Source: Rhizobium sp. CF122
GTDB taxonomy: Bacteria > Pseudomonadota > Alphaproteobacteria > Rhizobiales > Rhizobiaceae
Length of the DNA: 64,000 nucleotides
Direction of reading: 5' to 3'
Assembly: GCF_000282035.1 (NCBI RefSeq)
Contig: NZ_AKKA01000085.1
Coordinates: forward strand, 30,736-94,735
In this document: piece by piece, positions 26,664-34,468 of the stretch
Numbering within the stretch: the stretch's first letter is position 1
Layout: each line of letters starts with the position of its first letter
Translations under genes and position numbers: made by a program
Notes under the pieces: model-generated
What the model was told of the DNA's origin: nothing
The model's input: the letters and a program-made list of their open reading frames with translations, nothing else
The model's database searches: none

Positions 26664-28034
26664 ATGTCCGACCTTACCATCGGTCGCGAGAGCGTCGGCG
26701 CTTCGGTGCGCTCCGCCTCCGACCTCTATCGCGCCGTCTGGCGTTGGCATTTTTACGCCGGCCTTCTCGTCCTGCCTTTCATGATCACGCTGGCAATTAC
26801 TGGCGGCCTCTATCTTTTCAAGGATGAGATCGATGCGGTGATCCATTCTGATCTCAAGCGCATTGAAGTGCAGCAAGGCGCAAGCCGGGTAGCACCTTCC
26901 GCAATGGTGACCGCCGCCCTCACCGCCCACCCGGGAATTGCCATCAGGTTCACCGACCCGGCCGCGTCGGATGCGTCGGCTGAAATCACCATCGGCACCG
27001 AGGCGGAAGGCAAACTTGCAGTCTACGTAAATCCCTACACCGCCGAGGTGCTGGGCGCGCTGCCTGATCGCGGCACCGTCATGTGGACGATCCGCTACCT
27101 TCACAGCCTCAAGCATTTCGGCAACTACGCGCGCATGCTGATCGAGATCGCCGCCGGCTGGTCGATCCTCCTCGTCGCCACCGGCATCTATCTCTGGTGG
27201 CCGCGCCGGCAGACAGGTGGTGTTGTCTCCGTTCGCGGTACGCCAAAGCGGCGAGTCTTCTGGCGGGACATGCATGCTGTGACCGGGATCTTCGTCGGCT
27301 TCTTCATCGTCTTCCTGGCCATTACGGGAATGCCCTGGTCTGGGGTCTGGGGCGGCAAGGTCAACGAATGGGCAAACGGTAACAACTTCGGCTATCCCGC
27401 AGGCGTGCGGGTTGCCGTACCGATGTCCGACGAACATCTCGATCACGTCGCCAAGACTTCCTGGTCGCTGGAACAGGCGCAGGTGCCGCAGTCTGCCGGG
27501 CACGCGCATCATGCACAGCCGATCGGTCTCGATAATGCGGTCGCCACCTTCGACCGTCTTGGCCTGCATCGGGGCTACGCCGTCAACATACCAATGACAG
27601 CGGATGGCGTGTTTTCCGGATCGGTCTATCCGGACGATCTTTCCAAGCAGCGGGTCGTGCATCTCGACCAGTACTCGGGGAAGTCGCTGATCGATATGAG
27701 TTATGCCGACTACGGTCCGCTGGGGAAATCGCTGGAGTGGGGCATCAATACCCATCTCGGCCAACAATTCGGGCTTGCGAACCAACTCGTGCTGCTCGCC
27801 GCCTGCCTGGCGATCATCCTGCTTGCGGTTTCGGCTGTCGTCATGTGGTGGAAGCGACGCCCGGCAGGTTCATTTGGCGTACCGCCGATGCCTGCTGACA
27901 AGCGCGTGTTTCGTGGCTTGATTGCGATGCTTGCCGTTGGTGGGATCGTTTTCCCGCTGGTCGGCCTGTCGTTGATCGTCATGCTGGTGGCGGACTGGCT
28001 CCATCTCAGAGCCAGAAAGCCGCGATCGGCCTGA
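26664..28034 (+). CDS. PepSY-associated TM (PepSY_TM) domain protein
   Basis: A 456-residue inner-membrane protein. It starts with LYRAVWRWHFYAGLLVLPFMITLAITGGLYLFKDEID (about residues 17-53), the PepSY_TM signature. A periplasmic PepSY domain and three more hydrophobic segments follow. GGGAGA lies before the ATG at 26664. Relatives include FoxB-like ferrisiderophore reductases and uncharacterised sulfite-reductase-associated proteins, so reduction of an iron chelate at the membrane is a reasonable inference. Confidence 0.82.
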   Translation: MSDLTIGRESVGASVRSASDLYRAVWRWHFYAGLLVLPFMITLAITGGLYLFKDEIDAVIHSDLKRIEVQQGASRVAPSAMVTAALTAHPGIAIRFTDPAASDASAEITIGTEAEGKLAVYVNPYTAEVLGALPDRGTVMWTIRYLHSLKHFGNYARMLIEIAAGWSILLVATGIYLWWPRRQTGGVVSVRGTPKRRVFWRDMHAVTGIFVGFFIVFLAITGMPWSGVWGGKVNEWANGNNFGYPAGVRVAVPMSDEHLDHVAKTSWSLEQAQVPQSAGHAHHAQPIGLDNAVATFDRLGLHRGYAVNIPMTADGVFSGSVYPDDLSKQRVVHLDQYSGKSLIDMSYADYGPLGKSLEWGINTHLGQQFGLANQLVLLAACLAIILLAVSAVVMWWKRRPAGSFGVPPMPADKRVFRGLIAMLAVGGIVFPLVGLSLIVMLVADWLHLRARKPRSA

Positions 28035-28068
28035 GACGCTCGTTGAAACTGGCCGATAAACGGCAGAA

Positions 28069-28097
28069 AGGCCGCGGAGGAGAGGAGCCGCGGCCTT
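28069..28097. terminator. shared terminator hairpin between convergent genes
   Basis: A perfect 10-bp stem (AAGGCCGCGG and CCGCGGCCTT) with a 9-nt purine loop lies between the PepSY-gene stop and the SDR-gene stop. The T-runs after it are short (TTATT on plus, TTTC on minus). Confidence 0.6.
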
Positions 28098-28127
28098 ATT
28101 CATGCGCCTCTGATAGGGTCTCGGTCC

Positions 28128-28877
28128 TCAGAGGTTGCTCATCCCGCCATCGATGACGAGCTCGCTGCCAACGATGTAGGCAGCCTCATCGGAGGCAAGA
28201 AAGATGACGGTCTTCGCAACTTCGCCGGCATCGCCGAAACGGCCAACTGGGATCTGCGACTGGATCTGTGCCGCCATCGCCTTGGAGTCGGCTTCCGACA
28301 TGCCAAGTTTGCCGTAAAGCGGCGTTGCGATCGGGCCGGGGCTGACGGCGTTGACGCGGATGCCGCGACCGATCAGTTCTCCGGAGAGCGTCTTGGCGAG
28401 CGTCAAAAGCGCCCCCTTGGTCAGAGCATAAACGCTCGAATTCGGCATGCCGATATGGGCATTGATCGAGGTGTTTAGCACAATCGAAGCCTGCTTCGAA
28501 AAGACCGGTAAAAGCGCCTGGATGAGGAAGAATGGGCCCTTGACGTTGATCGCGATCGACTTGTCGAAGGCTTCCTCGCTCCATTGTTCGAGCGGGCCGA
28601 ATTCGGCCACGCCGGCATTGACGAAAAGAATGTCGAGATCCCCGAAGGCATCCTTGATCGCGCCGGCGACGACTTTCTGGCCGGCAGCGTTGCCGGCATC
28701 CGCCTGTATGACCAACGCCTTGTCGCCGAACTCGGCGCGGGCTGCCTCGACGCTCTTCTCGCTGCTGCCGGTGATGGCAACACGAGCGCCTTCGGCAATG
28801 AATTGACGGGCGGTTTCGAGGCCGATGCCGCTGGTGCCGCCGGTGATGAGGGCCGTTTTGTTCTGTAAGCGTGCCAT
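28128..28877 (-). CDS. SDR-family oxidoreductase
   Basis: A 249-residue classical short-chain dehydrogenase. The cofactor motif is ALITGGTSGIGLETA (about residues 9-23). The catalytic Ser is in NTSINAH and the YxxxK is VYALTKGA (Tyr at about 152). The C-terminal GSELVIDGGMSNL is typical. It is NAD(P)H-dependent; the substrate is not identifiable. A second SDR follows upstream on the same strand with a 114-bp gap. Confidence 0.88.
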   Translation of the reverse strand: MARLQNKTALITGGTSGIGLETARQFIAEGARVAITGSSEKSVEAARAEFGDKALVIQADAGNAAGQKVVAGAIKDAFGDLDILFVNAGVAEFGPLEQWSEEAFDKSIAINVKGPFFLIQALLPVFSKQASIVLNTSINAHIGMPNSSVYALTKGALLTLAKTLSGELIGRGIRVNAVSPGPIATPLYGKLGMSEADSKAMAAQIQSQIPVGRFGDAGEVAKTVIFLASDEAAYIVGSELVIDGGMSNL

Positions 28878-28991
28878 TGTCGTGGGTCCTTATGATCCGG
28901 TTGATGCTGGGAGGATGCGATGCAATTGCCTGTCGCGACGAACCGCTCATCCCCGGAAAATCTCTCCAGTCAGAGCGGATAATCCGCGGCC

Positions 28992-29756
28992 TCAGGTGCG
29001 GGTGATCGATGCGCCGCCGTCTACGAGTGAGGACGTGCCCGTGACGAAGCTTGAATCGTCGGATGCGAGGTAGAGAACCGAGCGCGCAAGCTCATCCGGC
29101 GCTGCAACGCGCTTCAACGCATGCAGGTTGGTGATGAAGCTCTGCTTGTCCGACGTGTCGTTCATCTCGCGATACATATCGGTATCGACCGCACCCGGCA
29201 GGACGGCGTTGACGCGGACCTTCTTTTGCCCGAATTCGGCGGCGAGCGCCTGCGTCAGACCAATCAGGCCGGACTTGCTGGCGGCATAGGCGGCGACGCC
29301 AGGGAAGGCGAAGCTGTAGCCGACGAAGGTCGAGGTGAAGATCACCGAGCCGCCACCGTTCTTTTCCATCTGTCCGATCTGATGCTTGGCGGCAAGAAAA
29401 GAGGCCGTCAGGTTGATCGTCAGAGCCTCGGCGAAACCGGCTTCCGAAACGCCGGTGCTGGGTCCAGCTTCGCCAAGGATGCCGGCGTTGTTGAAGGCAA
29501 CGTCGAGCTTGCCGTAGCGGTCGACGGCGGTGGCGACCAGCGCCTTGTGATAATCTTCCGAGCGAACGTCGCCGGCCACGGCCACGGCCTCTCCGCCGGC
29601 TGCCTTGATCTCTTCGACCAGACTGTCGAGTTCTGCCCGGCGGCGGGCGCCGACCACGACCTTTGCGCCTTCGGCAGCAAAGAGTTTGGCGGTTGCACGG
29701 CCGATGCCCGAGCTTGCGCCAGTGATGATGGCGACTTTTCCATTCAAGCGGTTCAT
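28992..29756 (-). CDS. SDR-family oxidoreductase
   Basis: A 254-residue classical short-chain dehydrogenase with IITGASSGIGRATAKLF (about residues 9-25), NNAGILGEAGP, the catalytic YAASKSG and the C-terminal GTSSLVDGGASITRT. It is divergent from a LysR regulator across 126 bp and is probably its target. It is only moderately similar to the neighbouring SDR, so a very recent duplication is unlikely. Confidence 0.88.
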   Translation of the reverse strand: MNRLNGKVAIITGASSGIGRATAKLFAAEGAKVVVGARRRAELDSLVEEIKAAGGEAVAVAGDVRSEDYHKALVATAVDRYGKLDVAFNNAGILGEAGPSTGVSEAGFAEALTINLTASFLAAKHQIGQMEKNGGGSVIFTSTFVGYSFAFPGVAAYAASKSGLIGLTQALAAEFGQKKVRVNAVLPGAVDTDMYREMNDTSDKQSFITNLHALKRVAAPDELARSVLYLASDDSSFVTGTSSLVDGGASITRT

Positions 29757-29831
29757 TGTTCCATCTCCAGTGTGGGTTTTGGGACGGCGATTGCCGTCCC
29801 TTTCGATGGGCAGAAGATGGCATTTTCTTTT

Positions 29832-29882
29832 CGTTCGGATTAGTCTCCAAATGGTGGAACTCGAATTCGGATTTACCGAACG
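29832..29882. promoter_or_regulatory. dyad symmetry in the SDR/LysR divergent region
   Basis: CGTTCGG at 29832-29838 and CCGAACG at 29876-29882 are exact inverted repeats. A competing shorter stem, TTCGG-ATTTA-CCGAA (29866-29880), shares the right arm. The right arm ends at the base before the LysR ATG. It could be a LysR operator or a leader hairpin. Confidence 0.35.
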
Positions 29883-30788
29883 ATGATCAGGATTGAGGGA
29901 ATAACGGCCTTCGTTGCGATCGTGGAATCCGGCTCGCTCAGCGAGGCCGCTAGGCGCTTGCGACTTTCAAAATCGGTCGTCAGCGAAAGGCTCGCGGAAC
30001 TCGAAAGGTCGCTTGGTGGCGTGCTCCTGCATCGCACCACCCGGAAGCTTACCCTGACAGAAGACGGTACGGCCTTTCTGGAGCGCGCGACGCGGATCGT
30101 TCAGGAAATTGAGGAAGCCACCGCGGAGATGGCGGTGCGCCGCGGCACGCTGTCCGGCCCGCTGCGGATAGCCGCCCCCGTCACCTTCGGGCGCATGCAC
30201 CTTGGCCCCGCGCTCTACCCCTTCCTGGCCGAGCATCCGGAAATCCAACTGGTGCTCGACATCGACGACCGGCGCGTCGATGTCTCGTCCGAAGGTTATG
30301 ATGCGGTGGTCCGCCATGGCCCAATCGTCGATTCCCGCCTGGTTGTTTGGAAGCTCAGCCGCAGCCGCCGGATTCTCGTCGCTTCTCCGGCTTATCTGGA
30401 TCGCCATGGCATGCCGAAAACCCTAGCCGATCTCAATGGCCACAAGGGCATTTTCTACACCAATCGTGGCGTTGCGGACTGGCGCTTCCAGACGCCAGAT
30501 GGCGCGATTGTCGTCCGCGCCAGTCAGGCGCTCGGGATGAACAACGGCGATATGATCCGCGATGCTGCGGCCGCCGGTCTCGGCATCGCGCTTCTTCCCG
30601 CATTCATTGCCGGACGCGCGATCAGCGCAGGCCAGCTGCAGGAGATCGATGTCGGCTACAAACCGGAAGCCGAGTTCATCTACATGGCCCATCCCGAGGG
30701 TCGCAATCCCTCCGCTAAGCTGCGCGCCGTCGCCGACCACTTGCGCAAGACCTTCGGCGATCCGCCCTATTGGGATACTGCCGGCTGA
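29883..30788 (+). CDS. LysR-family transcriptional regulator
   Basis: A 301-residue regulator with the helix-turn-helix GITAFVAIVESGSLSEAARRLRLSKSVVSERLAELERSLGGVLLHRTTRKLTLT (about residues 5-58) and a C-terminal effector domain of the DhcR/AaeR-like subgroup. Divergent from the SDR gene. The ATG follows a leader without a strong Shine-Dalgarno sequence. The stop touches the convergent LysR gene at 30789. Confidence 0.88.
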   Translation: MIRIEGITAFVAIVESGSLSEAARRLRLSKSVVSERLAELERSLGGVLLHRTTRKLTLTEDGTAFLERATRIVQEIEEATAEMAVRRGTLSGPLRIAAPVTFGRMHLGPALYPFLAEHPEIQLVLDIDDRRVDVSSEGYDAVVRHGPIVDSRLVVWKLSRSRRILVASPAYLDRHGMPKTLADLNGHKGIFYTNRGVADWRFQTPDGAIVVRASQALGMNNGDMIRDAAAAGLGIALLPAFIAGRAISAGQLQEIDVGYKPEAEFIYMAHPEGRNPSAKLRAVADHLRKTFGDPPYWDTAG

Positions 30789-31661
30789 TCAAATGAGGCT
30801 CATCATATTGGCGGCCACCCGCGACCGCTGTGCCTTCAGCACGGCGAGGCCGAGACGCGCGACCAGAGGTGGTCCCTCAATCGGCCGGTAGGCCACGCCA
30901 TCGAGTGCCAGATGCGCAATCGAAGCCGGGACGATCGACACGCCAAGATCGGCGGCGACAAGATTGACGACAGAGGGAATCTGGGGCGCCTCCTGTGTCA
31001 CGACAAGCTCGAAGCCAGCATCGCGGCACCCGCGTACGATATCATCGTAGAGACTGAGACCAACCGTGCGCGGGAACAGGATGAAGGGCTCGCCGGCAAG
31101 CGCTGAGAGCGGCACCTTGTCGTATTTTGCGAGCGGGTGGTGCGCCGGCAGGGCGATCAGCATCGGCTCATCGGCCAGCCGTTTCAGCGTGACGTCTTTC
31201 GGATCCTCCAACCCGGGCCTGATGAAGGCGACGTCGATTTCCTGGCGCAGCAATTTCTCCATGAGCCAATTGCTGTTCATCTCGGTCAGCGACAGGCTGA
31301 CATCCGGCCATTGTCCACGAAAACGACGGATTGTGCCGCTGACTGCTGTGTTGAAGGCTGAGGACGCGGTGAAGCCGAGCGCCAGCCTGCCGGTCTCGCC
31401 GCGTGTCGCGCGCTGGGCGGCGAGCTTCGCCTTCTCGGCAGCCGCGACGGCAGCGCGTCCTTCCGGCAGGAAGGCGTTGCCGGCCTCTGTCAACTCCGCG
31501 CCATGCGGAACGCGATGAAACAGCGCGGCCCCGACTTCGTTTTCGAGATCGCGGATTTGCTGGCTGAGCGGCGGCTGGCCGATGCCGAGCTTCGCCGCGG
31601 CGCGAGTGAAATTTCCCTCTTCGGCCACGGCCAGGAAATAGCGGATATGGCGCAACTCCAT
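30789..31661 (-). CDS. LysR-family transcriptional regulator
   Basis: A 290-residue regulator of the CatR/BenM-like subgroup. The helix-turn-helix is MELRHIRYFLAVAEEGNFTRAAAKLGIGQPPLSQQIRDLENEVGAALFHR. The ATG at 31661 is preferred because the family begins MELRH. It is divergent from an MFS exporter gene 96 bp away, the likely target. Confidence 0.88.
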   Translation of the reverse strand: MELRHIRYFLAVAEEGNFTRAAAKLGIGQPPLSQQIRDLENEVGAALFHRVPHGAELTEAGNAFLPEGRAAVAAAEKAKLAAQRATRGETGRLALGFTASSAFNTAVSGTIRRFRGQWPDVSLSLTEMNSNWLMEKLLRQEIDVAFIRPGLEDPKDVTLKRLADEPMLIALPAHHPLAKYDKVPLSALAGEPFILFPRTVGLSLYDDIVRGCRDAGFELVVTQEAPQIPSVVNLVAADLGVSIVPASIAHLALDGVAYRPIEGPPLVARLGLAVLKAQRSRVAANMMSLI

Positions 31662-31691
31662 CGGTATCTCCAAAAGCTATGAAGAATGTTA

Positions 31692-31709
31692 TTGTCATAT
31701 ATTGGACAA
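31692..31709. promoter_or_regulatory. candidate LysR operator between regulator and MFS gene
   Basis: The inverted repeat TTGTC-N8-GACAA lies in the centre of the 96-bp divergent region. Half-site spacing fits a LysR recognition site. Confidence 0.4.
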
Positions 31710-31757
31710 ATGGCGTGCTGCTGGCTAGATCAAAAGGCGTGAAAGGTTGGTGCCCTC

Positions 31758-33038
31758 ATGCAACGCCCCGCAGACAACTCGCCAGACGTCTCCGAAATCC
31801 ATTCGCGTCCAAATCTCCACGTCGTGCGAACGACGGCGGAACCGCACGACAAGCAGTTTCTGCTGCGCGGCACCTCGTCCTATCGTCGCGCCAGCCTGGC
31901 ACTCTTCCTCTCCGGTTTTGCGACATTCTCGCTGCTCTATTGCGTGCAGCCACTGATGCCGATCTTTGCTGTGGACTTCGGAGTGAGCCCGGCCGCGAGC
32001 TCGCTATCATTGTCCTTGTCGACCGGCTTCCTCGCCTTTGCGATCTTCTGTGCCGCGGCCGTCTCCGAAAGCTTCGGCCGCCGTAGCCTGATGTTCGCCT
32101 CGCTGCTCGGCGCTGCCCTTTGCACGATCGCCTGCGCCCTCGTGCCAAGCTGGCACGCGCTCCTTGTTATCCGCGCGCTCGAAGGGTTGTTGCTCGGCGG
32201 CGTGCCTGCCGTTGCCATGGCCTACCTCTCCGAGGAAATCGATCCTCGCGGGCTTGGTGCTTCGATGGGCCTTTATATTGCTGGGAACGCTTTCGGCGGC
32301 ATGGCTGGCCGTGTCGTCACCGGTACGCTGGCTGAATTCTTCTCGTGGCGCATCGCGTTGGGCACGCTCGGCATGCTGGGCCTTGCCGCAGCGATAGGCT
32401 TCTTCCTGCTGCTGCCCGCATCGCGCAATTTTAAGCCGCGCAAGGGTTTTGACGCCCGCTTTCATGTGAAGGCCTGGGTCAGCCACATCAGCAATCCAGC
32501 ACTGCCGTTGCTCTTTGCCGTCGGCTTCCTCGCCATGGGCACCTTCGTCACCGTCTATAATTACATCGGCTTCCGCCTCGTTCAGGCACCCTATAATCTC
32601 AACCAGACCGAGCTCGGCCTGATCTTCACGGTCTATCTCTTTGGTATCGCTGCATCCTGGATCGCCGGACTGCTGGGAGATCGGATTGGCCATTTCATCG
32701 TCCTGCCGGCTGGCATTGCCGTTGCGGCCGCCGGTGTCGCGATGACCCTTTCCCCCTCCTTGCCGCTGATCGTGCTCGGCATTGTGCTGCTGACATCAGG
32801 CTTCTTCGTCGCTCACTCCGTCGCAAGCGCCCTCGTCGGTCGTCTTGCGCGCGGCACCAAGGGGCATGCCTCCTCGCTCTACCTGCTGTCCTACTACGTA
32901 GGCTCCAGCGTCGCCGGTTCGGCCGGCGGTTATTTCTGGGGCGCCGATGGCTGGAATGCTGTCGTGCTCTTCACACTGGCGTTGCTCGCCTTGGGTATGA
33001 TAGCAGCCCTCGTTGCCGCACGGCTGGCAAGTCGGTAG
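31758..33038 (+). CDS. MFS transporter, YnfM-like
   Basis: A 426-residue, 12-helix major facilitator protein. A cytoplasmic N-terminus of about 45 residues precedes SLALFLSGFATFSLLYCVQPLMPIFAVDFGVSPAASSLSLSLSTG, typical of the YnfM/arabinose-efflux-like group. The motif A region reads AAVSESFGRRSLMFASLLGA. Probably an exporter controlled by the divergent LysR gene. Followed after 8 nt by a VOC-protein gene, so the two may be co-transcribed. Confidence 0.87.
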   Translation: MQRPADNSPDVSEIHSRPNLHVVRTTAEPHDKQFLLRGTSSYRRASLALFLSGFATFSLLYCVQPLMPIFAVDFGVSPAASSLSLSLSTGFLAFAIFCAAAVSESFGRRSLMFASLLGAALCTIACALVPSWHALLVIRALEGLLLGGVPAVAMAYLSEEIDPRGLGASMGLYIAGNAFGGMAGRVVTGTLAEFFSWRIALGTLGMLGLAAAIGFFLLLPASRNFKPRKGFDARFHVKAWVSHISNPALPLLFAVGFLAMGTFVTVYNYIGFRLVQAPYNLNQTELGLIFTVYLFGIAASWIAGLLGDRIGHFIVLPAGIAVAAAGVAMTLSPSLPLIVLGIVLLTSGFFVAHSVASALVGRLARGTKGHASSLYLLSYYVGSSVAGSAGGYFWGADGWNAVVLFTLALLALGMIAALVAARLASR

Positions 33039-33046
33039 AATCGCTC

Positions 33047-33439
33047 ATGATCCGTATTGACCACCTCGATCACCTTGTTCTGACGGTCACCGATATCGAC
33101 GCGACCTGCGGCTTTTACGCGCGGACGCTCGGCATGACCGCGGAAACCTTCGGGGAGGGGCGCAGAGCCCTGAGGTTTGGCGACCAGAAAATCAACCTTC
33201 ACCAGCATGGCCGCGAATTCGAGCCCAAGACGAAGCAGCCGACCCCGGGCTCGGCTGACCTCTGCTTCATCGCCAGCACGCCGCTGGCAGATGTCATCGC
33301 GCATCTTCAATCGCAGGGAGTGACAATCGTCGAGGGACCTGTCGATCGTACAGGTGCAGCCGGGCCAATCCGCTCCGTCTATATCAGGGATCCGGATGGC
33401 AATCTAATCGAAGTGTCGAATCCGAAACCTGAAGTCTGA
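33047..33439 (+). CDS. VOC-family (glyoxalase/dioxygenase-fold) protein
   Basis: A 130-residue single-module VOC protein. The first metal ligand is in RIDHLDHLVLTVTDIDATCGFYARTLGM (His at about residue 9 or 6) and the terminal Glu in IRDPDGNLIEVSNP. It may be a dioxygenase or lyase, or a resistance protein of the fosfomycin/bleomycin type; the activity cannot be read. Placed 8 nt after the MFS gene. Confidence 0.82.
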   Translation: MIRIDHLDHLVLTVTDIDATCGFYARTLGMTAETFGEGRRALRFGDQKINLHQHGREFEPKTKQPTPGSADLCFIASTPLADVIAHLQSQGVTIVEGPVDRTGAAGPIRSVYIRDPDGNLIEVSNPKPEV

Positions 33440-33453
33440 AAATAATAAGCCGG

Positions 33454-34329
33454 CTATACGTTTTTCAGCGTACGTCGCGGCTGAACCCCTCTCATGCCGC
33501 TCCACAAATACCAGAAAACGGAGATCAGAACGATCACGCCGCCGATGATCGTGGAAACAGCGGGTGTCTCGGCGAAGGCAAGCCAGACCCAGAGTGGGCC
33601 GAGCACCACGTCCAGCAGCCCGATCAACCCGGCCTCGCTCGAGGGAATGTAGCGACCGCCGGTCATGAACAGCAGATAAGCGATTCCCGATGTCGTCGAC
33701 CCAAAAACGGCAAGCACGAGGATTTCCTGCAGGCTCGGCATCGCATGAGACATCAAGGGCAGGCAGAGCAGCATGCAGAAGCCGGATCCAAGCGCATTGA
33801 CCGGCGCCAGCCGCAGGGCGGGATAGCGCCGCGCCGCAACAAGCAGGATACTGAAGGTCACGGTCATCAGAAAGGCAAGCGCGTTGCCTGCGATATCGTC
33901 GGGCTTCGCGCCGAAACCGGCGACGATCAGGACGCCGACGAACGCGATCAGGCTGGCGGTAAGCACCCGTCTGCTGATGGTCTCCTTCAGCCAGACATAA
34001 GCGATACCCGCTGCGACAAAGGGAACAGTTGCGTAAATCGCAAGGACGTTGGCGACAGTCGTCAGCTTCAGCGCGCCGATATAGCCATACATCGACGTTG
34101 CGGCCATCAGCCCAAACAGCGGATAGAAATAGAACGGCACCTTGCCGGGCTCCGCGCTGATCCGCTGCTTTGCCAGAATGATGATCGTCAGCGCCAGCCC
34201 GCCGAACAGCGAGCGCCAGCCGAGTACGGTCCAGACGTCGAGATCGAGCGCCCGCACGAAGAGCCCCGCGGTGCTCCACATGATCGTAGCGATGCCGACG
34301 AGGAGCATACCGTAAGTGCGGGGCTGCAT
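33454..34329 (-). CDS. EamA/DMT-family transporter
   Basis: A 291-residue inner-membrane protein with ten predicted helices in two EamA repeats (GMLLVGIATIMWSTAGLFVRAL at the start; GSTTSGIAYLLFMTGGRYIPSSEAGLIGLLDVVLGPLWVWLAF in the second). It lies 139 bp downstream of the ergothioneine-type operon on the same strand. A transport role for that pathway is possible but not shown. The 139-bp gap holds no recognisable terminator. Confidence 0.85.
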   Translation of the reverse strand: MQPRTYGMLLVGIATIMWSTAGLFVRALDLDVWTVLGWRSLFGGLALTIIILAKQRISAEPGKVPFYFYPLFGLMAATSMYGYIGALKLTTVANVLAIYATVPFVAAGIAYVWLKETISRRVLTASLIAFVGVLIVAGFGAKPDDIAGNALAFLMTVTFSILLVAARRYPALRLAPVNALGSGFCMLLCLPLMSHAMPSLQEILVLAVFGSTTSGIAYLLFMTGGRYIPSSEAGLIGLLDVVLGPLWVWLAFAETPAVSTIIGGVIVLISVFWYLWSGMRGVQPRRTLKNV

Positions 34330-34468
34330 GGCGAGGTCCGTTCGTTGGAAGGGCAGCGGCGAATCGACATCCGATCTCTATCAGACACGCGCGGCTCGCG
34401 ATCGATCCGTTGCGCCACGCCGTAGCGCAATCCGACGGAAAATTTGGATGACGGACCTCGGTGCGATC

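Noticed and set aside
26646..27785. 379-codon ORF antisense to the PepSY_TM gene
   Set aside because: Histidine/Asp/Arg-rich shadow frame without family features.
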